64,000 nucleotides of DNA from Collybiopsis luxurians FD-317 M1. Lineage: Eukaryota > Basidiomycota > Agaricomycetes > Agaricales > Omphalotaceae. Positions 32,744 to 43,571 of the stretch are shown here, piece by piece. How positions within the stretch are numbered: position 1 is the stretch's first letter; every line of letters starts with the position of its first letter. The stretch is taken from positions 518,229 to 582,228 of the forward strand of contig KN834775.1 of assembly GCA_000827265.1 (NCBI GenBank), given 5' to 3'. The notes beneath the pieces are model-generated. The model saw only the letters and a program-made list of their open reading frames with translations. It had not been told where the DNA came from and did not search any database. The position numbers and the translations under genes were made by a program.

Positions 32744-33894
32744 TACTGCTGGCCCCAGTCTTTGACAGTCTCACTTATATATGCACACCACCATCCTTAC
32801 TGCCATTGTTGATTGATGAGAGATTTGCAAGAGCGATTTCAATTTTCAGATTTCCGCCCTACAATCGGTCCTCAACCGGACAAGCACCCGTACGGTTTTG
32901 AAATTGAGAGTTCCCTGTCAGGGATTCAACGGAGAATGGGCTGGATCCACGCTACATATTCAGTCCTACAATCATTTGAGAATTCAGCTTACCATATACG
33001 ACGTAGGTCAATCTTGTCATTGACAATGAACACTCCGTAGTCATCTGGAAAATGTGCCAAACATGTTCCTGAACTGGTCGGTTTTTGGCTGCAGAGGCCT
33101 GCCAACCAAACTTTGGCCCCATCTCTCAAACTTAAGCTTATCTGAGCTTTAGTTTCATTTAGATAATCGCAGCGTTGCCTGATAAATAGGAAGGGGCCTT
33201 ACGGACCGAAAGACACCATTTGTCACAGCTCTTGCATAGCGACCTCGGGCACGCTTGAGTACTAGGTAGCCCAGACAAAAAGCTCATGACAGCCGACGTC
33301 GGAAACAGGCTGAGGTGAACTCACAAAGGGGACCTGACTAATTAGTATGTGAGTAACGACTTAGGAAACAGTTGAAAGCATAGGATATCGAGCCCACGAA
33401 TAACAGCAAAGAAACGGGAAGAATTGTCAGTGCCGGCGCTGCCCTACTAGAAGCCTGACCAGTCAAGCACATGCGCTTCACGGTCGGGGTTCGGACTTAG
33501 CAACTTACACTACAATCGGCAGCAGCCCGGTTATACGAGCCGCCATGGAACTTCCGAGGAGTATTCTCGCGAATAATCAACTGAGATAGAAGTGAAGAAA
33601 GCTGATAACTTGCGCGGGTCCCCATCGACCAAAAGAAAAATTTAAGCCGTCCGTAAGACCGGTATGTACATACTATGTACATGGCGCCCACCCAGATTGG
33701 ACCATAAAGATGAACGGTACGTCAATTATTTAAAGCAGCTGAGGCGGAATCCGAAGACAAGTAGTTATCCGGTTTATTACTCTCACGGTGGAACGAGCTC
33801 GGCTGGGCATAAGGTATTGTTAAACAGTCAAACGCCAAAATCAGAAGTTGTGCACGTACTTGACAGTCGAAGAATCATGACTGCCATCTTTCTA
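32744..33894. other. Intergenic region
   Basis: About 1.15 kb between the P450 start and the 3' end of the dihydroorotate dehydrogenase gene. Open frames are short and overlap without family similarity. No gene or repeat is supported. Confidence 0.45.
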
Positions 33895-35617
33895 TCACGA
33901 ATGGGAGGCAGCGACCGAAGTTCGATCACTTGCGGAGGCCATCTTCTTCCCGAATTGATCCAGTAATTCGTTGAGATGCTGAGCCTCTTCTATCAACTGC
34001 TGGACCGAACCTTCGCCGGGTTTGATTTTCAAAGGTTCTTCCCTCAAGCTCAGGTCATCCACTGCCTTCTTCACAATCTCAGCCCACGTCGTGCCTTCTT
34101 TCTGTAGCGTCTCGACGATCTCGTCCTTGATTCTTCTGCACGTTCCAACCCCATCGTAACCAAAGCCAGTATATATCTGCACCATTGTAGCACCCGCACG
34201 AGCGTACTCGAGGGCATCGTCACCCGTCGAGATTCCTCCACATCCAATAATTGGGATACTAGCAGGAAGATTAGCTCGTAAGATCTTCAGAGCAGCAAGA
34301 GTGTAAGGTTTGATGGGTGGGCCGGATAGTCCTCCTGCTTCACTGCGGGAAGCTTCAGCGGTCCAAGATATCAGTGAAGAAAGCGCAAAAGACACGAAGC
34401 AATCCCTTACCACTGATTAAATGTTGAGCGCGCTGGATTGTCGTGTTACTGACAATAACTCCATCAAGTCTATTGTCTCTGATAACCTGGGCAATATCCT
34501 CTAGCTGGGTCTGATTGAGATCCGGAGCTATCTTGAGGACTAAGCGAGGTCTTCGCGAAGTAACGTATGAGGGAGGTAAGGAATCTCTAGTTTTGGTAAC
34601 GCCACTAAGCAATGCCTCGAGGGACGCTTTATTTTGTAGGCCTCTAATGTCTCCGAGTGAGCCTCTCAAAATTGAGAAAAAGTTCATCATGTGCATACCT
34701 GAGGCCAGGAGTGTTCGGGCTCGAAACATTGACTACCAGCACATCTGAATATGGGCCAAACGTGCTGACACCCGCCACGAAATCATCTATAGAATCGGCT
34801 TCCGAGACTTTGTTCTTGCCAAGATTTACGGCGAGAAGAGACCCTTGTCGGAGAGACGCGTTGGATTCTTCTCCGGTGAAGAATGTCGGAAGGCGTGCTC
34901 TGACGCGAGAGAGGACTGTTGCGTGACCTTGAGAGGGGAAGCCGTAGCGATTTATCACAGCGTCGTCTTCTAATAAGCGGAAGACGCGGGGTTTGGGATT
35001 GCCTGACTGGGTAGTGTCAATAAACACGGCTAGTATAAAGGTCGGAGACCCACCTGAGGTTTAGGCGTAATGCTACCAATCTCTACCCAGCTAAATCCGA
35101 GGTCGAAAAGTCCTAACGTACAATATTAGACAGGCAGAAATATGAAGAAAAATGCAATTCTCGCCATCTATTGCTTCTCCGTCCTTGTCAAATCCGGCAG
35201 CCAGTCCGACGGGATTCGAGATTCGGTGTCCCCAAAGCTAAGCAACAGCCTCATGAGCTAGATACGGATGTATTTCCACCATAAACTTACCTCAAAGTTG
35301 AGCTTTTCATCGTCACCCAGCGGGTCCTTTGGACCGAGACCGCTCCGCAAAACTTTGACGGCAACTTGGTGACTTGTCTCCGCGTCCAAAGTGTGTCTTA
35401 ATACAGGCATTATTACATATCTATGGATTGCGGAACGAGCATCGAAATAGTAGACGGCAAAGAGTCCAGTTGAGAGTACCAGAGCGGTTGCATATAGACC
35501 AGTCGTTATTGGGGAACGGGGCACAGGAGCCGCCCTGGTAAAAAGATTTTTTGAAGCATACTGAGCCTTAATAGGTCTCAAAAATGAGCGACGAGCAGCG
35601 TGCCGTAGGGCTGCCAT
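33895..35617 (-). CDS. Dihydroorotate dehydrogenase (quinone), mitochondrial class 2
   Basis: Predicted exons (minus): 35617-35291, 35237-35165, 35112-35054, 35006-34699, 34643-34411 and 34352-33895; 485 aa. A basic presequence ([12 protein letters not shown]) and a transmembrane segment (aa 35-55, [18 protein letters not shown]) anchor it in the inner mitochondrial membrane. Core motifs: [24 protein letters not shown] with the class-2 catalytic serine, LVLKIAPDL with the FMN lysine, SNTTI, GGLSG, IIGCGGI and YTGFGYDG. It oxidises dihydroorotate to orotate, the fourth step of pyrimidine synthesis, passing electrons to ubiquinone. The second intron appears to start with GC (GCGAGA) rather than GT. 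An extended linker follows the catalytic strand. Confidence 0.93.
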
Positions 35618-35770
35618 ACACTGTATAGTGTCAAAGGATGCTGAGTAGTTGGCTGGTCGCCGCTGTAGGTTTGAGACGATAAGCAAGTGATAAGATAACA
35701 CTAGGCGCCCGCGCAACTTGAAGCGCTCAAATTCAACAAAGGTCTTTCAAACTTGCAGTTGTCAATGTTC

Positions 35771-35784
35771 ACGCGTTCACGCGT
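35771..35784. promoter_or_regulatory. Tandem ACGCGT (MluI cell-cycle box-like) elements
   Basis: Two perfect ACGCGT hexamers begin at 35771 and 35779, within a direct repeat of GTTCACGC. They lie about 155 bp upstream of the dihydroorotate dehydrogenase ATG. ACGCGT is the site of the MBF (Mbp1/Swi6-type) G1/S regulator in other fungi; use here is inferred. Confidence 0.4.
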
Positions 35785-36338
35785 TAACGTTCAATTTGCG
35801 AGTGCACTTTCCCCGTAAAATGATTCAGAAGCTGATGCGTGCTTATCCATTTTGTAGTCTCCACTGCTTTTAGTGTTTCAATCAGTCTCATACGGCGACG
35901 CCGTCGATTTGAACCTGACCGTTCTGCACTCGAAGCTAGACAGGACCACCATGAAGGTACATTGTATCGATGTATATGACGGAATTTCGCTCATGATAAT
36001 TAGAGGTAAAGAATAATCCGGTCATTGACGTTTAATAAGACATCCTGACCGTAACCAGTTCATATTGAAGTGATATACCTGCCAACCAGTCGTGTACTGA
36101 TGGCCCAAATGTGTACTAAATGTCAGAGATGTAAAATAACAAAATGCATATAGCTCAGAATACATATGCATGTGCTGAAGAGTCTGCTACGAGCAGCGCC
36201 AGAAAACCACGAAACTCCAAAGTAAGTCCAAGCGTCCCATATGTCGATCTAAACAGTCGAGGGCCGTGCAATGACATCCAGTAAAACGATAGTAACCCAA
36301 AAATAGATCTAAAAGTCCTCGGATATGAAAGTAGTCGA
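35785..36338. other. Intergenic region
   Basis: About 550 bp between the upstream elements of the dihydroorotate dehydrogenase gene and the stop of the velvet gene. No gene is supported. Confidence 0.45.
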
Positions 36339-37569
36339 TCAGAGCGCGATCCCATAGGCCTGAGCTTTTTTGTCTCCATTTGTTTGTGGACTATAACTGC
36401 GTCGCCTTCTCTTAGTCCTCCGCTTTCCATCATACCTCACATTCAAGGGCACTCCTTGTATAGACAATGCCTGCAGAATCAAAAACAATTGAAAAAAAAG
36501 AGTGAGCAGGGTTTCAGCTTGATGTAAATCAACCTACTTTGGTGAGCGTGGTGGACTCTTGGAGGCCAGGAAATGTTTTTGTTGAAAAGATGCGAAACAT
36601 TCCACCATAGTACTCAGCTTGAATGATAGTATCCGAGGAACCAAAGAATTTGGAAAAGAGGTCAAAGCACCGATAGCGAAGCCTAAAGAGGCCGGTTTTC
36701 CTGACAGCGAGGTCCTGATCAACAATCACCGCCTTAGCAACCTATCACAATGGAGCAGTAGGATACAGGCCCACAGAAAATACAAAGAGCAGCGTTTTTT
36801 GTTTATCGACATTCAGAGCGTATGGTTGGACAACCTTGGAACCAACCAAAATGCGATCCGTCAGTTGAGCGACATTGACGGCCGGACCATATTTATAGGA
36901 TGGGGGTGAAGCAGGGATAGAAGGCAGAGATTTTTCGTAATCGCGCATATATGGGCACTCTGGTAAGTCATTTATATAACATTGGCTCGACATATCTGAG
37001 TAGACAGGTTGCGAAAAGACAAGCCCTCTTGCACAGTTTTGAGAATTTTGGTTCAAGGTCGTAATTCGGCGGGAAATTTGTTCTTCGGAAACAGGGATCA
37101 GCTCGGCAGCGCAAAGTAGACCGATAGTTTCAACATCCCTAATGCTACCGTGTCAGCTAGCCAGCGCAACACTGAAGGAACCGATACTTGCTCGTATGAT
37201 GATATCTCAACTTCTTCATAGTTCGGACCAGTCTGAACGAGCTCAAATAAGCGCAATGCAACCACAGGTGGAGGATCCAGAGTTCGTCTGTCTACATCGG
37301 CGTATCTGGATATCCGAATAAACATTCGAAAAAAGAAAATACAAAGGCAAAACCACCAACTTTCGTCCCCGATCTGCATGTTGTAACTCACGAAGTTCTG
37401 CACGTATAATTCTTCCTGCCCACTGGCCAGTTTCAAAATGGATAAACTGGCCCTTCAAGTGGTCCCCTGTTGGATATACAGTATCATCCAAATTTTGTTG
37501 ACCGTAAGGAAAGGGCTTCGGAGAAAATCCAGGGGAAGGGTAGAAATACTGATCTGGATTCAAGTCCAT
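36339..37569 (-). CDS. Velvet-domain regulator
   Basis: Predicted exons (minus): 37569-37361, 37305-37192, 37138-36775, 36714-36538 and 36470-36339; 331 aa. The velvet domain is split over the exons: GRIIRAELRELQHADRGRKYA, VDRRTLDPPPVVALRLFEL, the GLLCAAEL strand, then LVGSKVV and DLAVRKTGLFRLRY, MFRIFSTKTFPGL and STTLTK near the end. A basic C-terminal tail (KRRTKRRRRS) could serve as a nuclear signal. Velvet proteins dimerise and bind DNA with an NF-kB-like fold, coordinating development, light response and secondary metabolism. Which velvet class (VeA, VelB, VosA) is uncertain. The junction between exons 2 and 3 keeps frame and gives the conserved sequence only with a GC-AG intron (donor GCAAGT). 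Confidence 0.82.
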
Positions 37570-39075
37570 TGTGGCACCACCTTCACAGAGAGGATGTAGA
37601 GCCTTTTTGATCTGGAGGTAGGGGCTGTATTTATGAGAATACCGGTCGAGGGCGATATTAACGAACTATAAGGTTTAGTACCCACATAAACTGTCGATCA
37701 GCAGTCAGTGGCCTGCGTTGGATTGAGGTCCCTGCACTGGTGAACTGTGAAGCTACTGGCATCACCCCAAAAGTCAGCGTAATTTCCACACATAAATTGA
37801 GAAGTGCGAGTTGCACACGTGCATGTAGGGGGTCTTCAAGAGATCAACGTTTGAAGAATGCTAGAACAAACGAAGGACGCACTCCAGCAGCTTTAAGATA
37901 AGTCTTAAAAGCCAAGATTCCTGTTGACTTAGCGGAAAAACCGCTCGTCGAAAGTTGACCCAGTGACAACATGTGTTTGACTTGCAATGAGCGCATTCCT
38001 GAGAACTTTCAGAAGGATCAGATCTCCACATATTTGCATCGTGGAATACAGTTCACTGTGAGACTGCAGTCTGATGTATCGATGAAAGCCTCGGGAGAAG
38101 GTGAATGAATTAAAAAGGAAGATGGAAGGATCTGCAACATCGTAATTGCAAGAAAGCCCGTTTCTTCTCTCCATCATGACAACAAAGTTTGAACCCTGGA
38201 AATTAGGGTTCAGTATTACATTGACCGTCCTAGATCTTAGGCTTTGCATCGCCAAAAACGCTTTTTCAATCTACATATTACATACAAGCTGCCTACAATT
38301 GACCATGGCACTTGAGGGTCCAAGTGAAATCAAACAAACCCTCTCAAAAGAGGGTAAGGAGAATGAGCTACATCCTCCAAAAATTTCTGACTGATAGAAA
38401 ATACAACGTTTAGAACCACGATCTTGTTCACGGGACAGACTATGCCCAAACCAGCCTGAGTTACATCTATCATTTCACACTCCGCGCCTATGAACGCTCG
38501 AAACACAACTTCTATGTATCATGCGTACTAGAGCTTGAGTGTCGTGTTGTGCAGCTGTTTTGTATTCCAAGAACAGCCTGCCGCAAGTTCTAGATATCTT
38601 CTATGAGAGTAAACATATACCTTTTCGGACCCTCCACCACTAATCGGCTGGGAAAAAAACGGGAATCAAGCCCAACCGAAGCTACCTACGGCGAACACTG
38701 TCACGTCAGACACCGTCGACTCAGAATGCAGCACTCACGTACCAGAGCATACCGTAAATTCAGGGCAAGACTGAATAGAAATGAATGTCCTAACGAGCTG
38801 ATCCCCGAGAGAATCCATAGTAATCCCTAAACGGGCCCGATGTTGGGAGCAAGTAAAGATAATTACTTTTTCAAGCATCGAAACCTCCAGGCCACTCAGA
38901 GGTTTCGAGACAGTTCCCCGTGGTCTACCCACGCACGGGTACACGATATGTCGTTACGAGCGCGGAAACTTCAATTAGTTTCATTAACTGGGCAGTGACC
39001 ATTAGGTGATCAAAATACTCACAGCTCGCGGTAGTACCCGTGAAAGAGGAGGTCAATCCAGGTTGCCACTGTTAT
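37570..39075. other. Intergenic region, no gene supported
   Basis: About 1.5 kb. A 108-codon frame on the minus strand (37929-38255) and shorter frames have no recognisable family, signal or splice context. Part of the right end may be 3' sequence of the DUF5745 gene if that gene has further exons. Confidence 0.4.
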
Positions 39076-40020
39076 TCAATCTCCTTCGTGATATTTTGCC
39101 AGTTCATGCAACAGGAAGGCTCTTTGTTGCAAAAGAGAGATGGTCCGTGTTTGGGGGTCTGAGTCGGAAAGTGGATAGAAGCTAGACAATTCCCACTGGA
39201 GGACAAATGAGAGATAGCAGAGACTAATTCCAAAGCTACACACCTCATCCTCGGATTCGTCATTGACATCTGAATCACTCCCGCTGATAAATTTTCGGCT
39301 GCTTCGATGGCTTTCGAAGGAATTTATCTCAGCATCCTCGTCGGCAGATTGTATGAATCCAGAATATCGTACAGGCTGGGACTCGGACCCAATCGCAGAT
39401 ACGTCCCGGGTATACGGAAATTGGACTTCGTGAATGCATTGCGGTCTCCTGGGAAGTGGTAACACCAGAGGTGACAATCGAGAAGAGATAGAAGGTGCTT
39501 GGAATGAACGCAAGTGATCGATGTCGTGTAGACTAGCACTCGTGTCCGCAGTGGGTAAAGACGATAAAGAAAATTGGGATATAGAGGTTTCTGGAAGAGT
39601 ATAAGGTGTAAGACGCCACGCCTGAAGCTCCCTAGCATCTTTTCGGCCCAGAATACCATCTGTAATGCCCATGTCCCTTCCGATCCAGCATAAAATTTCT
39701 CCAACATAGACAACCTCATCCCAATCTCCGTTTGCCAACTTCAAAGGGTCTATTCCTCCCATCCCCACATCCTTCTTCAATATATCTGTTTCTATTATCC
39801 CAAGAAAGATCTTCATGCATTGAATTTTGGCGTGGTCGGCGTCCTTGGATTTAGAAGACAGCCCATCTCGAATTTCTGGGGAAAGTGGCAGACGAGAAGA
39901 CAGAATACATTCGAGGATAGCTAGTAAAAGCGACGGAGTGAGATCCGCAGGCGATTCAAGAAGGAGCGGGATGCCCAATGCTCGGAGCAAAATGCCCAGT
40001 TCATCAACCAACGAACTCAT
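39076..40020 (-). CDS. DUF5745-type conserved fungal protein
   Basis: The ATG at 40020 opens with SLVDELGILLRALGIPLLL, followed by SPADLTPSLLLAILECIL, KIQCMKIFLGIIETDILK and WDEVVYVGEILCWIG. This is the N-terminal domain I recognise as DUF5745, found in fungi and of unknown function. A Ser-rich middle and an acidic segment (SGSDSDVNDESEDE) precede a C-terminal heptad-like stretch (LLQQRAFLLHELAKY). A 48-nt stretch (about 39240-39193) has GTGTGT...CCAG borders, no stop and keeps frame, so it may be a retained or alternative intron. Length with it is 314 aa, without it 298. More exons towards 38700 are possible. Confidence 0.65.
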   Translation of the reverse strand: MSSLVDELGILLRALGIPLLLESPADLTPSLLLAILECILSSRLPLSPEIRDGLSSKSKDADHAKIQCMKIFLGIIETDILKKDVGMGGIDPLKLANGDWDEVVYVGEILCWIGRDMGITDGILGRKDARELQAWRLTPYTLPETSISQFSLSSLPTADTSASLHDIDHLRSFQAPSISSRLSPLVLPLPRRPQCIHEVQFPYTRDVSAIGSESQPVRYSGFIQSADEDAEINSFESHRSSRKFISGSDSDVNDESEDEVCSFGISLCYLSFVLQWELSSFYPLSDSDPQTRTISLLQQRAFLLHELAKYHEGD

Positions 40021-40921
40021 CAGTGGTAGTTCTTAGGTAACAAGGTCGTGGGAATATAGAGTCAAAGCTGGATTTACTCTGCCAGATTTGGACGCAAACC
40101 TGAGCCCATATTTCGACTTGATTTCAATTTGCAATAATTGCAAGGACTTGGATGGACTTGGGGTATCAATGTGAGCTATACAGTAGCAAATACCGGAGTT
40201 ACTTGTTGTACTCTCTCCGTAGTGTGGGAGTGCCAGAAAAGTGAATATTAAATAACACCATGTACCTTGGTCATAAGCACACATAACATAAATGTGTACC
40301 TTGGAAAATTAACGCGTGTGCAGAAGAGTAAGCCATTAATTCAACTGCGAGATCAATAACTCTGGTTGTTGTACTTGAGGCAATAGTCCATCAATTCTGA
40401 AGATTAGCTTGATAGATTAGCCGGTTCCGGACTGTCCTTCCGCACATGAAACCAGCCTCTCTCTCTGACGAGCATCTTTTCTCAGTTACGACCACGATTA
40501 TATGCATTGTAATATTGCGTAGACAGTGGAATTACGAAGGCGATATGGACACTGAGCTTTAACTCGTGCGCTGCTGCCCATTCGACCCGCCACTCACGAT
40601 ATCCCTTCCTGTGACGATTGCCAAACAGATAAAATGACCATTACAGGTAGGGAATACAGTGATCGCCCAACACAATATCACGGAATGAGCCTGAGCTCGA
40701 TGAGTTCCCTTGTTTATCCACACCTGTTCCGCACCAATTTGACTGTGACTCTCCGCGAAATGGCCTGATTTACAAACCTTCTTTCTCTCTATATCCGCGA
40801 TTACGATATCGAGCGTCCTATTTTCTTTCGCCGGGACCTTCCTGACTAGCGAAATATTTGCCAAGACGATCCAGCGCGCCTGTTTTCGAAGAGGCGCCCG
40901 AAGTACTCGCCAGCCAATGAG
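40021..40921. other. Divergent intergenic region
   Basis: About 900 bp between the DUF5745 gene (-) and the thioesterase (+). No coding signal beyond short random frames; 5' regulatory sequence for both is expected here. Confidence 0.4.
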
Positions 40922-41741
40922 ATGTCAGAAACCGGTCTCAGCACCGGCTCTTGGCCATTGATGTCTTCGCAAGACCCAAATACCGTCTCAGGAAATGCAT
41001 CTGATGATATCAAAGGATTCCTAGTCGACCCACAAACATCCTTCAACACTTTGAACGAAGGAAAGTTCAGAACAACCTTTGCTCAAAGTGTGGTGGAGAG
41101 AATAGTTATTTTGGAAGCTTCTTTGATTCGGAATGGGGTAGAACCATCGCGGCAAGAAGCCAAGGTGGTATGTAGTATTCGAGTGGAAGAAGGCACGTTG
41201 CGAGCAAGGCTTCTCTGCTGTTTGGCCATACCCTAACCTAACCGCCGCTTCACAGATATGATTAATGGGCTTGGATCCATGCACGGAGGGGCCAGTGCGC
41301 TTCTTGTTGACCTGTCTGTGGTTATCGGACTTCTTTTGGACCGAATTCTGATTTCACTTCGTAGCTGCTCGACTTTGGCGATGGTGACTCTACAGATGCA
41401 TCTTAATGGGAGTCCTGTTGTGACGGTCTCACAAGCGATGAATCTGACGTTTCATGCTCCTGCTCCATTGTGAGTGACTTCATATCACCAAACTTGACTG
41501 AATCTATCAATCGCTGTTCGCTTCCAGGGGGGATGACTTGCGAATCATCAACACTTCTAAATCGGTTGGGAAGCGAGTTGTGTCGGCGCAAACAGAGGTG
41601 AGCTCGCTGACTTGGATATCTTGGTCAGTCCGCTGATAGGTTATGCAGATATGGAGTGCTACTCATCATCGTTTGGTTGTATCTGGCGTTCATGTCAAAA
41701 TGACGCCAACTCGTAGACCATCTGCATCTGCAAAGATGTGA
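40922..41741 (+). CDS. Hotdog-fold thioesterase (PaaI/THEM2-like)
   Basis: Predicted exons: 40922-41192, 41256-41469, 41528-41597 and 41649-41741; 215 aa. The core reads CSIRVEEDMINGLGSMHGGASALLVD: the HGG signature of the 4HBT/PaaI thioesterase family, in which the central helix follows the loop. VTVSQAMNLTFHAPAPLGDDLRI and GKRVVSAQTEIW are the later strands. Relatives hydrolyse acyl-CoA thioesters in mitochondria or cytosol. The N-terminal about 55 residues are not conserved and show no clear presequence. The first intron joins the conserved core only if it starts with GC (donor GCACGT). Confidence 0.8.
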
Positions 41742-42131
41742 TCATCTGTACCAATAATGAGACACTTTGTGGTTTTCTAGTCCCAGAAGCCTTAATTTAC
41801 CAGTTTTTCTCGACTTCATAAGTCAAATTCGGTTACGCCTCGTCATTTTTGCGCTGCTCAGCGGAAGGAGGATATCGAAGGGGTTCAGGAAGATTTTTTC
41901 ATCGCCGCGGCTTATTCTTAAACCAGCTGGAAACGATACAGCTGACTCTTACGACGAGGTCGGATTTCCGAGGTATGTGACATACACCTCGGAATTGTTG
42001 TTGTACATGAGGCCAGTTCTTTCAGTTATAATCAGTGGCGTTCACTTCATAATTAACATATATCATAGGCTTTACAAGTACAAGTACGGGTCGTACATAT
42101 AGAAGGCATAATGATATATGATGCGACGTCT

Positions 42132-43571
42132 TCAAGAAACTGATACGCAATCGTCAAAACGCGGCAAATCACCCTCCGAACCGAACGCATCCATGGACAA
42201 AAAGTTCTCGTCGAATCCCTGCGGAAAATCCTGCATCGGATACGAGCTAAGAGTAGCGATTGGGGCGATTCCAAACGACGAGTCATCGGTATACTCGGTT
42301 GTTCCCCGACCAAACTCGATGCGCGGGATTGCGTTCAGGTCGAAATCGCCGTTCATGAGCATACTTGACTCTCCTTGCCAGATAGCGTTGGTATCCCAAG
42401 GATAGCTGGAATGTTTGGGATTCATGTCAGACGGTGTTGCAATCTGGACATTGAAGTTCGAAGGTAAGGTGTGGTCAAAGACGGACAACTGGGCGAAAGT
42501 AGGATGATTGAGAAGGACAGAGCTGGGAGTTACAGGACCGGAGATCGGAGATGATTCTTCAGAGGTGGGAGGTGGTGGTTGCCCTGCCTCCAAATCGTGG
42601 GTCGGAAGACTGAAGAGACTTCGCATCAGATCGGAGGACTGAGAGGGCTCGCAGTCAGCCTGACTTTCGATCCACAATGGAGCACGTGGCAATCCCTGAA
42701 GTCCCGTTTCGTTTACAGGAATATTCGAAGAATGACTGCCAGGGAAGTAGTCAAAGTCAAACAAGGTACCTGCTGCGGAAGTTTGTCGACCGATTGCATG
42801 CGAATGAGTGGGGGAAGAAGTGCAAGACAGCCTAGGGAGAACCACAGGTATGTGGACCGTGTGATATGCGACCGGAGGAGCAGAACTGGAAATTGGTCGA
42901 GGAAAAGGGACTACATATGTTGCCTGTTCGTCGGTCTCCGTCATCTGCCGCGCCTTTCCTCCTCCCCTAACACGTTTGGTATACTTCTTGTTCCTAACTC
43001 TTCCGTCCTTATCTCGTGCACGCTGCGGTCGATAAACATAACCAGGATACATCTCCTGGTGTTCCCTTTTCTTCTCCTTCGCCAAATCTTCCCAGTACTG
43101 CCGATCCGCCTCCGATAGGTTTTTCCATTTCTGACTGATGGTTTTCGACAGGTCCGCCTGGCGCTGCTTTTTCTGAGGCCCATTATCTTGACCAGCTTGT
43201 TGGCGGTCCTCACAACATTTGCGCCTGAAGAGAATGAAAGCATTCTCTGGTCGCTTGATGTGACTCCCGTCGTCCTTTTTTGGCCGACGCTCTGCGTCAA
43301 AGCTTTCCGACCCGCGGTCTGAAGATGGTGAAAATACTGATACAGTTGAGTCCGGAGATGGGGTTCGTGTTGATGCTGGGGGTGTTGGTAAATATGATGA
43401 AGCAGGAGATGCAATGTCAAGAGAATTAAGATCAGGCTCGAAAGGTGAATTAGATGGTGTAGAATAAGGGGTGAAATTGAGACTGTGAGAGTTGGGGAAT
43501 GTAAGAGTTCGTGGCGTCGGGGATATGATAGCCAACTGCGGAAGTGAAGGTGCGTCCGTCCTGACTTCCAT
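42132..43571 (-). CDS. HMG-box transcription factor
   Basis: Intronless, 479 aa from the ATG at 43571 (an upstream TTG in frame was rejected). One HMG box at about aa 105-180 starts with HIKRPENAFILFRRKC and ends with REHQEMYPGYVYRPQRARDK. This is the MATA/ROX1/Prf1-like sequence-specific subtype, followed by a basic stretch (KKYTKRVRGGGK). The N-terminal 100 residues and the C-terminal 290 residues are Ser/Pro-rich with acidic patches, as in activation domains. Basidiomycete members of this group act in mating, fruiting or stress; the specific role is not evident. It is not adjacent to a homeodomain or pheromone gene, so this is not obviously a mating-type locus. Confidence 0.85.
   Translation of the reverse strand: MEVRTDAPSLPQLAIISPTPRTLTFPNSHSLNFTPYSTPSNSPFEPDLNSLDIASPASSYLPTPPASTRTPSPDSTVSVFSPSSDRGSESFDAERRPKKDDGSHIKRPENAFILFRRKCCEDRQQAGQDNGPQKKQRQADLSKTISQKWKNLSEADRQYWEDLAKEKKREHQEMYPGYVYRPQRARDKDGRVRNKKYTKRVRGGGKARQMTETDEQATYVVPFPRPISSSAPPVAYHTVHIPVVLPRLSCTSSPTHSHAIGRQTSAAGTLFDFDYFPGSHSSNIPVNETGLQGLPRAPLWIESQADCEPSQSSDLMRSLFSLPTHDLEAGQPPPPTSEESSPISGPVTPSSVLLNHPTFAQLSVFDHTLPSNFNVQIATPSDMNPKHSSYPWDTNAIWQGESSMLMNGDFDLNAIPRIEFGRGTTEYTDDSSFGIAPIATLSSYPMQDFPQGFDENFLSMDAFGSEGDLPRFDDCVSVS

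Noticed and set aside
37929..38255. 108-codon minus-strand frame
   Set aside because: No recognisable domain, no splice partner and no compositional signal; treated as chance.
42579..43118. 179-codon plus-strand frame opposite the HMG-box gene
   Set aside because: Antisense to the conserved HMG box; a shadow frame.
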